Positions 21,545 to 31,553 of a stretch of 64,000 bases of DNA are shown here, one piece after another. Each line of letters begins with the position of its first letter. Position 1 is the stretch's first letter. The position numbers and the translations under genes are program-made. Source of the DNA: Euptelea pleiosperma (lineage: Eukaryota; Streptophyta; Magnoliopsida; Ranunculales; Eupteleaceae); NCBI GenBank assembly GCA_035048495.1, contig CM068541.1, positions 18,545,929 through 18,609,928 on the forward strand, in the 5' to 3' direction. The notes under the pieces are model-generated. The model saw only the letters and a list, made by a program, of their open reading frames with translations. It was not told the origin of the DNA and did not search any database.

Positions 21545-22147
21545 GATAAAAGTGCCAAGAGTCCCACAAGGTTTTATACTTAGTCTTTCGCCATTTGGTC
21601 GTTTACCGGGATTTAGATTTCCCCAGATTCTTTGCTCGCTGCTCATTGGTCAAGAACCCCATTCGCCTTGATTTGAGTCAGGGTGGTCGTAGATCATCTG
21701 ACAAATCAGAGTAGATTGGTCATAGCCAAAAGAGAAAATATTTGCTACTAGCAATTAGTAGCGAAATTGATGATAACCCTCGCAAAACTTTCGCCACGAA
21801 ACAAAATGGCTTTCCTACCTTTTGTGCAACCACAGCTGCCTTCACAGGTCTTCAAACATTTCCCGAAAAAAAAAAATAACACAATAGAGATCAAAGTAGA
21901 TCAAACCAGCAGCCTGACTACAGATTACTTCACTGTAACGATTAAAAGCTCAAAACAACCCTATTGAAAAACCTTAAACATAGACCGTCAAAAAAGCGTC
22001 GATCAAGCCAATAGGTGGGACTCAAATGGTGGAATTCGCTACCTTATGTATGTCATGTGTATGATTACAAAGATTATACGCTTATTTTGAGCGACCAATA
22101 CGGCTCAAACTGCAGATTCTCATTTCCAAAAAGCTGACAGTTTTCTC
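21545..22147. other. spacer with ~190 bp absent from block A
   Basis: Fragment X is deleted here (junction near 21605). 21738-21920 has no counterpart in block A; it is A-rich around 21870 and contains no recognised gene or clear TIR. Confidence 0.4.
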
Positions 22148-22492
22148 CTATCTCTGAATCGATAAGAGTGACAACTGTTCTTCGAGGGAGCAGTCCACAT
22201 GGCAGGAGGATCGGCATGATGCAGGGATGAGAATGAGGCCAAGGCATCGTTGCTCCATCGGGGAAGGTGAGGAGCGTCGGGTGCTACGGTACTCCACTGC
22301 ATCTTGGAGGATGATGTTGCCTTGCTTGTCGATGCAGTGGAAGGCACCCACAAAGAACCGGCCATCGTTGACCCCCACTAGCATCCGGCGGAACAGTAGC
22401 TTCTGGACCCGGCCAACATTGGGTGAGTTGTTTTGGTTAGAGCCGTCTGAACTCCCTGGCCGAACTAATGATGGTTCCACTGGTTGCTCCAT
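22148..22492 (-). CDS. NAA38: NAA38/LSMD1-like protein (NatC auxiliary subunit), copy B
   Basis: 114 residues, the usual family length. A short Ser/Asn-rich N-terminus (MEQPVEPSLVRPGSS) is followed by an Sm-like fold at ~28-108: VQKLLFRRMLVGVNDGRFFV, GAFHCIDKQGNIILQDAVEY, RSTRRSSPSP, CLGLILIPASCRS, CHVDCSLEEQLSLL. In eukaryotes NAA38 joins the NAA30/NAA35 N-terminal acetyltransferase complex on the ribosome. The DGRFFVG and QGNIILQDA strands match the family consensus better than copy A, so this is the more intact gene. It is intron-less, and the surrounding block looks non-genic, so a retrocopy of a spliced parent is possible; I cannot see the parent. No promoter motif was identified. Confidence 0.78.
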   Translation of the reverse strand: MEQPVEPSLVRPGSSDGSNQNNSPNVGRVQKLLFRRMLVGVNDGRFFVGAFHCIDKQGNIILQDAVEYRSTRRSSPSPMEQRCLGLILIPASCRSSCHVDCSLEEQLSLLSIQR

Positions 22493-23214
22493 GTGCTAAA
22501 ACACTTGAAAATGAATTGAATTATTTTCCCTTTTTTTTCTATGTAAATAACCAGATAGCAAGAACACTGATATCCTAGCCAACTACACCTAGTGGATTAA
22601 CAGAAAAACTTCCTCTATTTCCCTTCCGGTAGTTGAATTGGTACTGGACTCGCGACCTCAAGCTTGTGACATAAAGGACCATCCAATGGAGTTACAGGCA
22701 ACGGGCACAACCCTGAGAACCCTCCCACTGTAGAACAAAATTGAAGAAATTACCATATTAATAAGAAAGAAATATACCTCACAAGGTCTCAAGTTTGCTA
22801 GCAAAATCCACAAACTAGTAATGGTAGCACCATGCGATGAGGACAAATTCAACAAACTAATAAAAGGACTCTCACTAGTCCAAAAACACAGGAGATTGAA
22901 GAGAAAACTCAGAAATTATGAAGAATTCAACAGTAATCAATATCCATTTCAATCACTAAAAAAATTATACCAAGTTTAAAAACCACCCCGACTCAACCCT
23001 TGATCTCCTCCTGATACAACTTAATGTAATCCTATATTCCTAACTATACAATTGATAATGACAAAAATAGCCCTGAACAACTGAATTTTCTGTAATTTCA
23101 ACCAAACCATATAAAAAAAAGTAGTTTTGTCCAATCTTCCTAAAATTCGTGGGAAATCTTTTACCAGTCAAACCAACCTAAAAATTACAGAACAGATATG
23201 ATATTTCATCTAAA
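22493..23214. other. non-coding spacer in block B
   Basis: Counterpart of 6813-7535; very similar, no conserved open frame. Confidence 0.45.
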
Positions 23215-23383
23215 TTGAACTCTCTTCATACCAGCACTAATGCGCCGGATCCCATCAGAACTCCCCAGTTAAGTGTGCTTGGGCGAGAGTAGTACTCAGA
23301 TGGGTAACCTCCTAGGAAGTCCTCGTGATGCACCCCTCGAAACTATTTAGAAAACTAATCAAAAAAAAAAATTGAACTCTCTT
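23215..23383 (+). mobile_element. 5S rRNA-derived retroposon with intact target duplications, block B
   Basis: The 5S-like body is 23227-23338, followed by a 22-base tail (GAAACTATTTAGAAAACTAATC) and an A tract to 23371. The 12-base direct repeat TTGAACTCTCTT flanks it perfectly at 23215-23226 and 23372-23383. This is the hallmark of LINE-mediated insertion. The 5S body lacks the first ~10 bases and has substitutions (CCCCAGTT, TCAGATGGGTAACC), so it is not a functional rRNA gene. Confidence 0.92.
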
Positions 23384-23388
23384 AATAA

Positions 23389-23589
23389 TTATTCATTCTT
23401 CTCCCAAAACTCATGCTGTAGGGTGATGATGTCATCAGCATATCCAGTTAAGATTTTGAAACCCTTTTCGACTACTAATCGTTTCAGTGCCATTGGACTG
23501 CGCTTTTGCACCTTACTACAAAATTCAAGCCTGAACGGAGCTTGTTCCCACATCATTCCCTCATTCCCCCTAGGTTGAAGAGAGCACAT
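23389..23589 (-). other. unidentified coding-like fragment
   Basis: An open 66-codon minus-strand stretch with balanced composition (WEQAPFRLEFCSKVQKRSPM, ALKRLVVEKGFKILTGYADD, LQHEFWEKNE) directly outside block B. It looks like part of a real protein but I do not recognise the family. No continuation was found on either side. Confidence 0.35.
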
Positions 23590-24319
23590 TAATGCCAGGA
23601 GTAGTTGATGTACAACTGATACAATTCAGCATCCACTTTCTTGAAGTTCTCTGTCAGAAATCCATGTATTCCCGTGTTGAATAAGCCCATCCTTCTCTTT
23701 CCCTGCTATTGGGTCCACCCATATATTTGGACATGGTTGCCTACGAAACACGTATTTATAATATATTCCCGACTACGACAGAGACGTGGCCAGGATTCGT
23801 CATTTTCACTTAAAACTCAAGTGTTCGACACGGATAGGGCATTAGTGTTAGCCTTGTACGGCTGAATCACAGCCAGGATACGTCATGGACACAGCATTTA
23901 CACTTAAAAAATGAAGTGTCAAGCACGGGTACATCATCCATTTTGAAGTGTTCAGAAACATGATACAACTTACATTTAAGTGTCTGGGCACCATAGATTT
24001 ACAGTATTGGTGTCATCTTTCATGTCCAAATCCCGATTTACATTCCCAACTGTGATACACCTTATCAGAACACTATATAGAAGAGATCATGTGGACCAAA
24101 AAAAGCCAACTCTGGGATTGGTGTCTTCATCCTTTATTTAGCTAAAGGACTTCTATTTTTTTTAGTAGTTCAGGATGTTATCTAGTAGGAGTTGAGGGGG
24201 TTTTATTTAGATGTTTCTTTTAGTTTCTATGTTGTGTCACTTAATTCAATTTCGGTAGGTTTGATAGTGTTGCCAGTCATTACTTCTCATTTTTTTGAAT
24301 TGTTATTATTTCTAGCAAC
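23590..24319. other. intergenic
   Basis: No gene supported. 23740-23960 contains repeated phrases around ACACGG/GGATTCGTCATTTTCACTTAAAA and GTGTTCGACACGG, giving a loose internal repeat. Confidence 0.35.
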
Positions 24320-24756
24320 TGATAGCATGTCCAGAATTAGAATTAGAGATCTATAAAAACAAGGGAACATGGAGGAATATTTTGTAGAGCGGGCATGAAT
24401 CTCCACTCGAGGTCATCTAGGGAGTTTTGTGGAATCAACACCACCAAGGAAAGAATGATGGAATCTGCACAACCTTTCGAAGCTTCAAAACTTAAAGCAA
24501 CTTCTGTACTCAATCATCAGTCACTGGGGAGGATCTTCCTTTTCAAGCTTATTTATATAGTAAGAATTCTACTAGTTTAAGAAACTAATTTCCTACCAAA
24601 GCTCTATCTTTACAACTCTAGAAACAACTTGCTATTTAGCACTAACATGATAACAACTGATAAAACAAAGCTAACAAAAACTCTTCTAAAATGGGACCCT
24701 GTGGGTTCCATGAACTCTTCTCCCTTCTAATTGAGGGAAATATGATATCAATTCCC
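24320..24756 (-). mobile_element. Ty3/gypsy 3' LTR (putative)
   Basis: On the minus strand a purine tract (AGCCGGGGGGAAT, 24757-24769) is followed by TGATATCATATTTCCC as LTR start. About 200 bp inside is ACTATATAAATAAGC (24547-24561), a good TATA region, followed by transcript-like sequence. The far end is not defined; TGTCCAGAATTAG/TAATAACA near 24310-24335 is a candidate. Confidence 0.5.
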
Positions 24757-24782
24757 CCCGGCTGAGAATAACTGGGCTCTGT

Positions 24783-24910
24783 TGAGTTAGAAGCCATGTA
24801 CTGCTTGTACAAGTCTCATCTGCTGAAAATCCATATCCTTGACCCACGTATTGTTAAACGACGGACGTCCTTTCCACTTCACCAAAACTTCTGATATCCT
24901 CTTTGTTGAG
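24783..24910 (-). pseudogene. Ty3/gypsy pol C-terminus with chromodomain relic
   Basis: Minus-strand reading ISEVLVKWKGRPSFNNTW, VKDMDFQQMRLVQAVHGF, then stop. EVLVKWKG...TWE is the signature of the chromo-like domain at the end of chromovirus-type gypsy integrases. It stands directly upstream of the purine tract and LTR, in the expected order. Upstream pol is lost where a foldback element begins (~24985). Confidence 0.7.
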
Positions 24911-24984
24911 TAGAGACAATTTGGTTGTCTATCCCGGTTTCATTCTCTTCAAATTTCTCCTTGGTAAGTTGTTGAACCTGCATC

Positions 24985-25325
24985 TCTCACTACAAATCAC
25001 CAATCAAGCTGATTTTTGGTGTGTAAGTCCATCTAGGGATGGGCCAAACATCCATGTGGTACAGTGGTCTCTAAGAGTGTACCACGTGGCTCACATTGTC
25101 ATATGTCATCAACATCAATGATAGATCTCCTACGTGATCAATGTTGATGTACAACCTATGAGCGTTGTGTGAAGGGCATGCCCCAAGGCTTTAGAGACTA
25201 CTGACCGCATGGATGTTTGGCCCATCCCTAGATGGACCTACACACCAAAAATCAGCCTGGTTAGTGATTTCTAACCTGTGGATATAAGTACCCCAAATAA
25301 TGCTCGAAATGCATAATGAAAAATA
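24985..25325. repeat. two foldback half-elements in inside-out order
   Basis: 24985-25092 is a right half (AATCACCAATCAAGCTGATTTTTGG to GTGTACCACGTGGCTCA). 25185-25325 is a left half (ACTGACCGCATGGATGTTTGG to TTAGTGATTTCTAACC). The normal order is left then right, so two neighbouring elements each lost their outer half, or a rearrangement joined them. The 90 bp between carries GATCTCCTACGTGATCAATG. Confidence 0.65.
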
Positions 25326-27360
25326 AGCCATGGAAAAGACTCCAATCCAATGGCCAAAAACCCAAAAAGTGTGGTGTCATTGTTATGTAAGAAAATCTAA
25401 GATGCTATGGTCCTGGCTACTAGTCACCTTCACAAACACCCATTTGATTATTCTCTTGTTCCTTAACCTACATGCATAAGTCCTTGTGTTCTAGCTCTGG
25501 CTCAAAGAAGTAGAGAAGAGAGACGAGATTTGAGGAAGCCATGTTAATCATAAGGAGCTAAGTTAGTTTCTTCTAGTGATCTTCGTTGAGTGCTTCAGTC
25601 ATAGACAGTAAAGTCTGGGATTCTAGACATGTATCAAAGAAGGTGGTAAGGATAGAGGAGACCCAAGTTTGGAGAACAAATTCTAACTCTGGAGATGATG
25701 ATTTCAGAAAGTGCATCATCTTCTCATTTTAGAAAGCTAAAATTATTCTCTAGATCAATTTGTATGTCAAATGAATGACCGCTTGGGTGTCTTAACACCA
25801 CTTGATCCACAAATATATCCTCCGTTATTACTATAGTTGACACTAGTATTGGACAAAAGAGACATGGCTTTAGTTGCCCTTAAGAGAGAAAATTTCTGTT
25901 ACACAAAACTAATGTAGTCTCCAACCTCGCCTCCACCAGATCCCAATTCCCAGCCATAAGTGCAGATCCCAATTCCCAGCCATAAGTGTAACATATCGAA
26001 GGATTTGACTGATTGTAATTAAATCCCAATAATAATTGAAATATCAATTGGAACATCTACAAATAGAGTAAAGAGGAATGTGGACCACCATGACAAAGAA
26101 CACAAGAGGGTCATGAAGAAGCCCTCACAATACTAATATTAATAAGTGAAGAGTTTCTCAAATACAGCAACAAAGCAGTTCACCAATAATCCATTTCCTT
26201 TGCTATTTTAAGGCTCTTACTACCATTTCTAAGACCCTCAATCAAAATAATAAATTAAGAGAGATTCCTATCGACCTCTTCCAGAAGTAGCTAATCTGGA
26301 CTTGCCCCGTTGCTCTGTATCAATGAAAATGTTGGAACCTTAGATTTAACACAGTTCTTCAACTTGGAAACTCTAGAGCTCCACCTGGTTCAGAAATAAA
26401 TAATGAAATCTGAGGATATTCGGGTTTTTAACCTGATTGAGAACGACATTGGTATCGACTATTAGAATCTTCAAAGCAGATGGGCTCAAACGAGATTGAA
26501 AACAGACTTTGCATATCGAAGCTCCGGATTAGATATCGTCTCTAGTGCTCCCTCACAACCTAAATCGAAGAGAGAAACCCCAAGTGGTTTGACTTGAATA
26601 AAAGACAAGGAACTGAAACTAGGGCCATGATTAGGATTACGGTGAGGGTTTCGAAATGGAGATTGAAAACAGAACTGAAACTAGGACCAAGATTAGGATT
26701 ACTCTGCCTTGCTTCGTTTTTCTGATCAAGGATTTGATCTGACCCTTCAAAGATAGGTAATTCTTTGCCCGACTTTGCGAGTAAAAGAAAAAATGACCAA
26801 CTGCCACCACGAGCAGCAATGATCGATGGCTCTGCTTACTGCAATAGCTACTCGAAGCTCTCACTGTCAAGTGTTAGTTGTTGCTGCTGTTGCTGCTTCT
26901 TGGTGGGATCAACAAGAGTGTCGAATCGATTGGAGGGGGGAGTCGGAATTGGTAGAGAAAATGAAAAATAAAAATAAATTGAATGAATATTTAGCCGAAG
27001 CTACTCGACCGGGAAAGGACCATGCTCCATCTATATCTGCTTCGTGTTCTTCAGCCATGTGTTGTGACTAGCTTCAGTGAGATAGAAAAACAGATAGAGT
27101 GATACAGATAGGTTTTCATTTTTTTTCTTTCGTACGAGCACGAGGACAAAAGGGTCAAAATATGGGTACCGTTTTGACGGTGATTTGCTTCCCGCACAAG
27201 CGCAAAATTGATTTTTTGAGAAACACCTTCCAGCTTCTATTAGATGCTGGAAGCTAAAGTACTTCTGCAAGCCAAACATGTATTTATGGTACAAAAGTGC
27301 TTCTCAACCCTAAAAGCTGGAGAAGCGCTTCTCAAAAAGCGTTCCCAAACACTACCCTAG
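25326..27360. other. intergenic, with possible MITE end
   Basis: No gene supported. 25945-25990 is a 27-base tandem duplication (GATCCCAATTCCCAGCCATAAGTG). 27180-27355 ends GCGTTCCCAAACACTACCC and contains AGAAGCGCTTCTC and AAGCTGGAGAAGCG palindromic motifs, resembling a hAT-type MITE end, but I did not find the left end. Confidence 0.35.
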
Positions 27361-29324
27361 GGTTTAGAACACTTGGGAAGCATCCGTATAATATAAGAGA
27401 ACTTTCACGATTTCCTCAGGAAACACCTAGTTAATTCCAAACAAAAATAAAATGGAAACTCCACATTTCAGCTTGAAGCACAGTATAAAGAGATTATTGA
27501 TCTTTTGTTTTTTGATAAGTGTAAATTTATATGAAAAGAGGCCTAAGCCAAAAAACTACAATAGACCCTCCTTTACATTTAGGGTTCTTTAGCTTTTCAC
27601 TACAAAACCCAAAACCCTTCTTAATAATGATAATGAATGCTTTTTAATCTTCCACCATTCTAATCTATGGGGTGGCTTCTGTAGTCTATAGTGTACTTAC
27701 TACAACATTTTCTTGGGATTGTGGATAAGACAAACCCGTAACAAAATCTGATTTTCTAAAGAACCCAAAAAGGGAAATCTACCCTGCAACTTCAATGAGA
27801 AAAATTAGAAAGAAACAAAGAACACTTGTTTGGTAAGATTCTCAACCCAGTGATCAAAAAATTTACAAAGAAAAAGACCCAATTTCATGAAAATATTGGA
27901 TCTTTGAGGACCCTATGAAACCCAGTTTAGGTTTTAACTAATTGGGAATTTTTTGATGAGGAAAAAGTGTACAAAGTACAAAAGAACAACTTTTTTGGTA
28001 ATTTCCTTTTCTCTAATGGAATAACAATGTACAAACACACTACAGTAGCATGAACCATTTAAAAAATGCAACAGAAAAGGAATGTACAATGAACTACAGT
28101 AGCATAAACAAAAATTAAAAAGGCTGCAGATTATAATAAGAGAACATCACTACAGCAGCATGAACAAAAATAAAAAAATGCTGCAGATTATAATAAGAGA
28201 ACAAAAAAAAAAAAAATGCTTTCAATGCAATAGAGCAGCAAAACAAATTACATGAACCCCCAAACCCAAACAAATCATAGAATGGACAAAACCCCAAACC
28301 AAACCGAGAAAAAATACTGAACACCATGAACAAAACCCCAAAAAACATAAATCAGGAAACACGCAATACAATGGCTTCTAAATAGATTTAAAGAGAGCGA
28401 GAGAGAAACCCCCAAACCGAGATTAGAGAGAGAGAGAGCCAAACCTGAGAGAAACTAAACCCTTTTCCTACATGTTTTTCCCATTGAAATCATTTGAGTA
28501 AATGAGACCATCATGATTAATCAAATGGAAAGAGTAACACTAAATCAGAGATCTGTAAACAATCATCTATATAAACAAATAAAAGTAGGTCGGCCATGTC
28601 GAAGACAAACATTGGAAGCTCTTATTTTCAAGTTCCAACCTAATTCGGGGTTGGAAATACCAATTTTGCAACTTCTGTTAAAAGGGCCAATTGAAAAAGA
28701 AGAGCAAAAAAAGTGAGCCCCAATGCCCCCACATGCTCACCGAATCCAAATAGGCCCTAAAGAATAAAGTAATGCTAGCAGCCCGTAAATGGAGTTGCAC
28801 AAATGAAACCCCAAAAACTACATGATTTGTAATCCAACATTACAAACAAATCCCATCCAGCAAGCTCACAACAAATTAGAGATCAAACATCCACACCAAC
28901 ATGAAAATTGGGAGGAAATTAAAGAAAAGTTAGCAAGCTCACAATCCAGCAAGCTCAAAAAAGAAAAAAAAATCCAGCAAGCAGAGATCTGTAGATTTTT
29001 TTGGGCAAACATCTACAACAACATGAAAATGGAGAGGAAATTAAAGAAAATCCAGCAAGCTCACAATGTTATGAATCAACTTATAAGAAAGAAAAAAACA
29101 TACGGCAAGCTCAACAACAAAATAAAGGCAAAAACATCCACACCAACATGAAAGATTTCTCCTTGGAACCCTAAGGGTCCGTCCAACACACCATAGGGTT
29201 TTGAAGAATGGGAGAGAGGGAGAGGACGAAATGGAGAGGGAGAGAGACAATTAGGGCAAGAAAACCTAACCCTAGAAAGAGAGACAAATAAGGAAACCCA
29301 TAACTCAAGGGTTTTCTTTAAAAA
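27361..29324. other. intergenic, tandem and simple repeats
   Basis: 28110-28210 has two copies of a ~62-base unit (ACAGYAGCATGAACAAAAAT...GCTGCAGATTATAATAAGAGAAC). 28900-29080 repeats the phrase ATCCAGCAAGCTCACAA several times. 28390-28440 is GA-rich. On the minus strand this looks like leader/UTR-type sequence, but no gene is recognisable. Confidence 0.4.
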
Positions 29325-29762
29325 TGCATAGAAGTGGGTTGATCTCGATCGTCCTTTGTGAAGCCGAGACAAACTTCGAGAGAGAGAGTGGGGGGGGGGG
29401 GGCACGCAGAGGAGAGGAGGAAATGGAGAAGGAAAGAGACGTTTGGTTCTACTGCAAGGAGTTGGAGAGAGAGAGAGAGATGGATACATACCTCGCAAGG
29501 ACTTACAATGCACGGCGAGGAGCTGCAACGGCAGTGCGAGCAGCGTGCTCGCGAGCAAGAGAGAGAGGAGAATGCGCAAGAGAAGGAAGAGAGGGAGATG
29601 TGGGAATCGCGAGTGAGAGAAAGAGGAGAGTGATCAAGAGAGAGAAGAGAGGGATATGTTAATAGAAGTGGGGGGTTAGGAACCGTTGATTGTAAATAGA
29701 AGTGGGTTGATCTCGGCCGTCCTTTGTGAAGCCAAGACAAACTTCGCACTTTGTTATATAGA
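29325..29762 (-). mobile_element. candidate Helitron 5' end with repeated subterminal motif
   Basis: On the minus strand, A followed by TCTATATAACAAAGTGCGAA (from 29762) has the TC start and AT-rich 5' form of plant Helitrons. The next 50 bases (GTTTGTCTTGGCTTCACAAAGGACGGCCGAGATCAACCCACTTCTAT) are repeated directly at 29325-29377, with a GA/G-rich simple stretch (29372-29402, including a run of 13 G) in between. I could not locate a matching 3' CTAG end. Confidence 0.4.
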
Positions 29763-30145
29763 TTATATGTTGTTTAGAAGTGGTTTCAGGGATTCAGACT
29801 AATCTACAGATTTTGTGTTCTGAGTCCGTTTTTCCCTGCTCGAATAAATTCATCAATTTCTCAATTTTGAGTTGCTTTTTCTTCACAATAAGCTTAAAAA
29901 GCAATTGTAGAATTATAGCCCCTAGATTTCCTACCAATTCTATGAATCTATGGTTTATTTATGAAATACTGGGGAAACCCAAAAGTTTCAAAAAGAAAAC
30001 AATAAACCTCTAATAAAATAGGATTTGGGTGTTTGTATAAACGAGGGTAGGGCTAGGGTTGGGCCAAGCCCTACCCCAACCCGGCCCTTTGACAGCCCTA
30101 CGTCCCAGGGAGGCAGGAGTAATTCCTATCCCACGTAATTTGGAA
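29763..30145. other. intergenic
   Basis: No gene. 30035-30085 is an imperfect palindrome (GGGTAGGGCTAGGGTTGGGCC / GGCCCTTTGACAGCCCTAC). Confidence 0.35.
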
Positions 30146-30312
30146 GCCCCCCCATTCCTTCTAGAGTGAAGTTTTTTGTATGGACAACGATTCAGAACAA
30201 GATATTTACAGTAGACCACATGGTCAGAAGAGGAATGTCATTGCCTAACAGATGTGTGCTTTGTAAGGCTGGTGTGTAGTCAGTGGATCATGTGGTTGTT
30301 CACTGTATTTTC
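30146..30312 (+). pseudogene. LINE (L1-type) zf-RVT relic
   Basis: Plus-strand reading PSRVKFFVWTTIQNKIFTV, DHMVRRGMSLPNRCVLCKAG, stop, SVDHVVVHC is the zinc-binding reverse transcriptase domain (zf-RVT: W-x(n)-RG-x-NRC-xx-C...DH-xxx-HC) at the C-terminus of plant LINEs. One in-frame TAG; the rest of ORF2 is absent. Confidence 0.8.
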
Positions 30313-30969
30313 ATCTTAGAGATTGCTTCTGGGCAACCACTTATGGTGGTGTAAGTTATGCGTGCAAGATAATGTAAGTTAAAAACAAGGAATCACTCAT
30401 CAAATAGTAGCTTTCACATCACCCAAATTAAGTTAAAAACATATCATTCAACTTTCTCTAAAATTGGAGTACATGAGTATTTATAGATTACTAGACAACC
30501 TCGTTCTTTCCTAATTCTACCTAAAATAGAAATTAGAAACTCTCCTAAAAGACCTTGGACTTAACTCTTAAGGCTTTCCCTATTCTAATTACATTGTCTT
30601 CTCAAATAAGAATCCTACTACAAAACAACTAAGGAGAATAAACACTTCCCTAGGCCTTTAAAACTCCTTCAACTATCTTCTAGAACCTCTTGCAACTTTC
30701 CAAATATAGTAAAATGTAATTTACAAAACATGGTAAGCTCAGATTTCGCTAAAAATGTAAAAATGAGATTATACTGTAAATTATAAAAATATAATTTACT
30801 ATAAATAGTAAGAATCCTTGAGCCTCGTTCATATTAGTGCATGTGATTATCCAGATCTCCTAGATAAAACCTCCCACTTAAAAAAGTTGTATTTTAGACT
30901 ATGAAAACTGAAAAGTAATATCCCCCACTCGTTTTTAGATGGCTACTATGGCAAGCGTTTAAGTTTTGG
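30313..30969. other. AT-rich intergenic
   Basis: No gene seen. AT-rich sequence with repeated TAGTAAAATGTAATTTACAAAAC-like phrases around 30700-30800. Confidence 0.4.
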
Positions 30970-31553
30970 CTCAGGCTCCAGTTACTGCCCTAAAATGACA
31001 GGCTCCGGTTATAGGACACAATATGAGCCACGTGGCACACTATTAGAGGACTGACCGCATGGATGTTTGGCCAATCCCTAAGTGGACCTACAACTAAAAA
31101 TCAACCTGATTAGTGATTTATAGGCTTTGGATTGGACATATTTTCATGGGTTAATCTCAACTGTGGAATTTTAGCAGTATTTGAGGTACAAAGATCCAAC
31201 GCCTAGAAATCACTAATAAGGCTGATTTTTGGTTTGTAGGTCCACCTAGGGATTGGCCAAACATCCATACGGTCAGAGTCCTCTAAGAGTGTTCCATGTG
31301 GCTCAAAACTTCAGATTCGAAGATTTCGTCTTCTGTTGGGATCACTTGGTCTTTTAGTTTTGCTTTTTCCTAGGGGTTTTTGGGTTTGGGTGTAGTTTTG
31401 TTGATTTCTCTGCGGTTTTGGTTCTGTTGTACAGGTCAGCTGGGCTCCCTCATCCCTCCTTCTAATATAATTCCCTTTTACCGATCAAAAAATAAAATAA
31501 AATAAAAAATAACCGGAGCCTGTCAATTTAGGGCGGTAACTGGAGCCCAACCC
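30970..31553. repeat. foldback element with GGGTTGGGCTCC arms and nested LINE tail
   Basis: Outer arms CAGGCTCCAGTTACTGCCC...AAAATGACAGGCTCCGGTTAT (30972-31014) and, reversed, AAGGGTTGGGCTCCAGTTAC...GACAGGCTCCGGTTAT (31508-31555). Inside is the standard core (31018-31305), with CCACGTGGCACACT, GACCGCATGGATGTTTGGCC and the mirror half ending GTTCCATGTGGCTC. A poly-A-tailed insertion (31315-31507) separates the core from the right arm. Confidence 0.8.
31315..31507 (+). mobile_element. LINE 3' tail inserted in foldback element
   Basis: A T-rich 3' UTR-like stretch (GTTTTGGTTCTGTTGTACAGG) ends in CTTCTAATATAATTCCCTTTTACCGATC and (AAAAT)n, the usual 3' end of plant LINEs. It is truncated at its 5' side, with no coding sequence. 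Confidence 0.6.

Larger units (their letters stand above)
17200..23383. repeat. segmental duplication, copy B (partner 1397-7699)
   Basis: Collinear with copy A, offset +15740 over the B3 gene. The left end has a small local duplication of GAAGTAGCTAAGGAGTGTCT (17198-17236). It keeps the complete 3' target duplication of the 5S retroposon, so this end is likely the undisturbed one. It lost the second fragment X and gained ~190 bp near 21740-21910. Confidence 0.95.

Noticed and set aside
24985..25325. Interpreting 25092-25185 as the loop of one large hairpin element
   Set aside because: The inverted sequence on its two sides is the inner core facing outward; without matching copies elsewhere I report it only as an odd arrangement.
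29041..29749. Long Ser/Leu/Pro-rich frames on the minus strand (up to 167 codons)
   Set aside because: Translation of CT/GA simple repeats; complementary frames are equally open and no motif is present.
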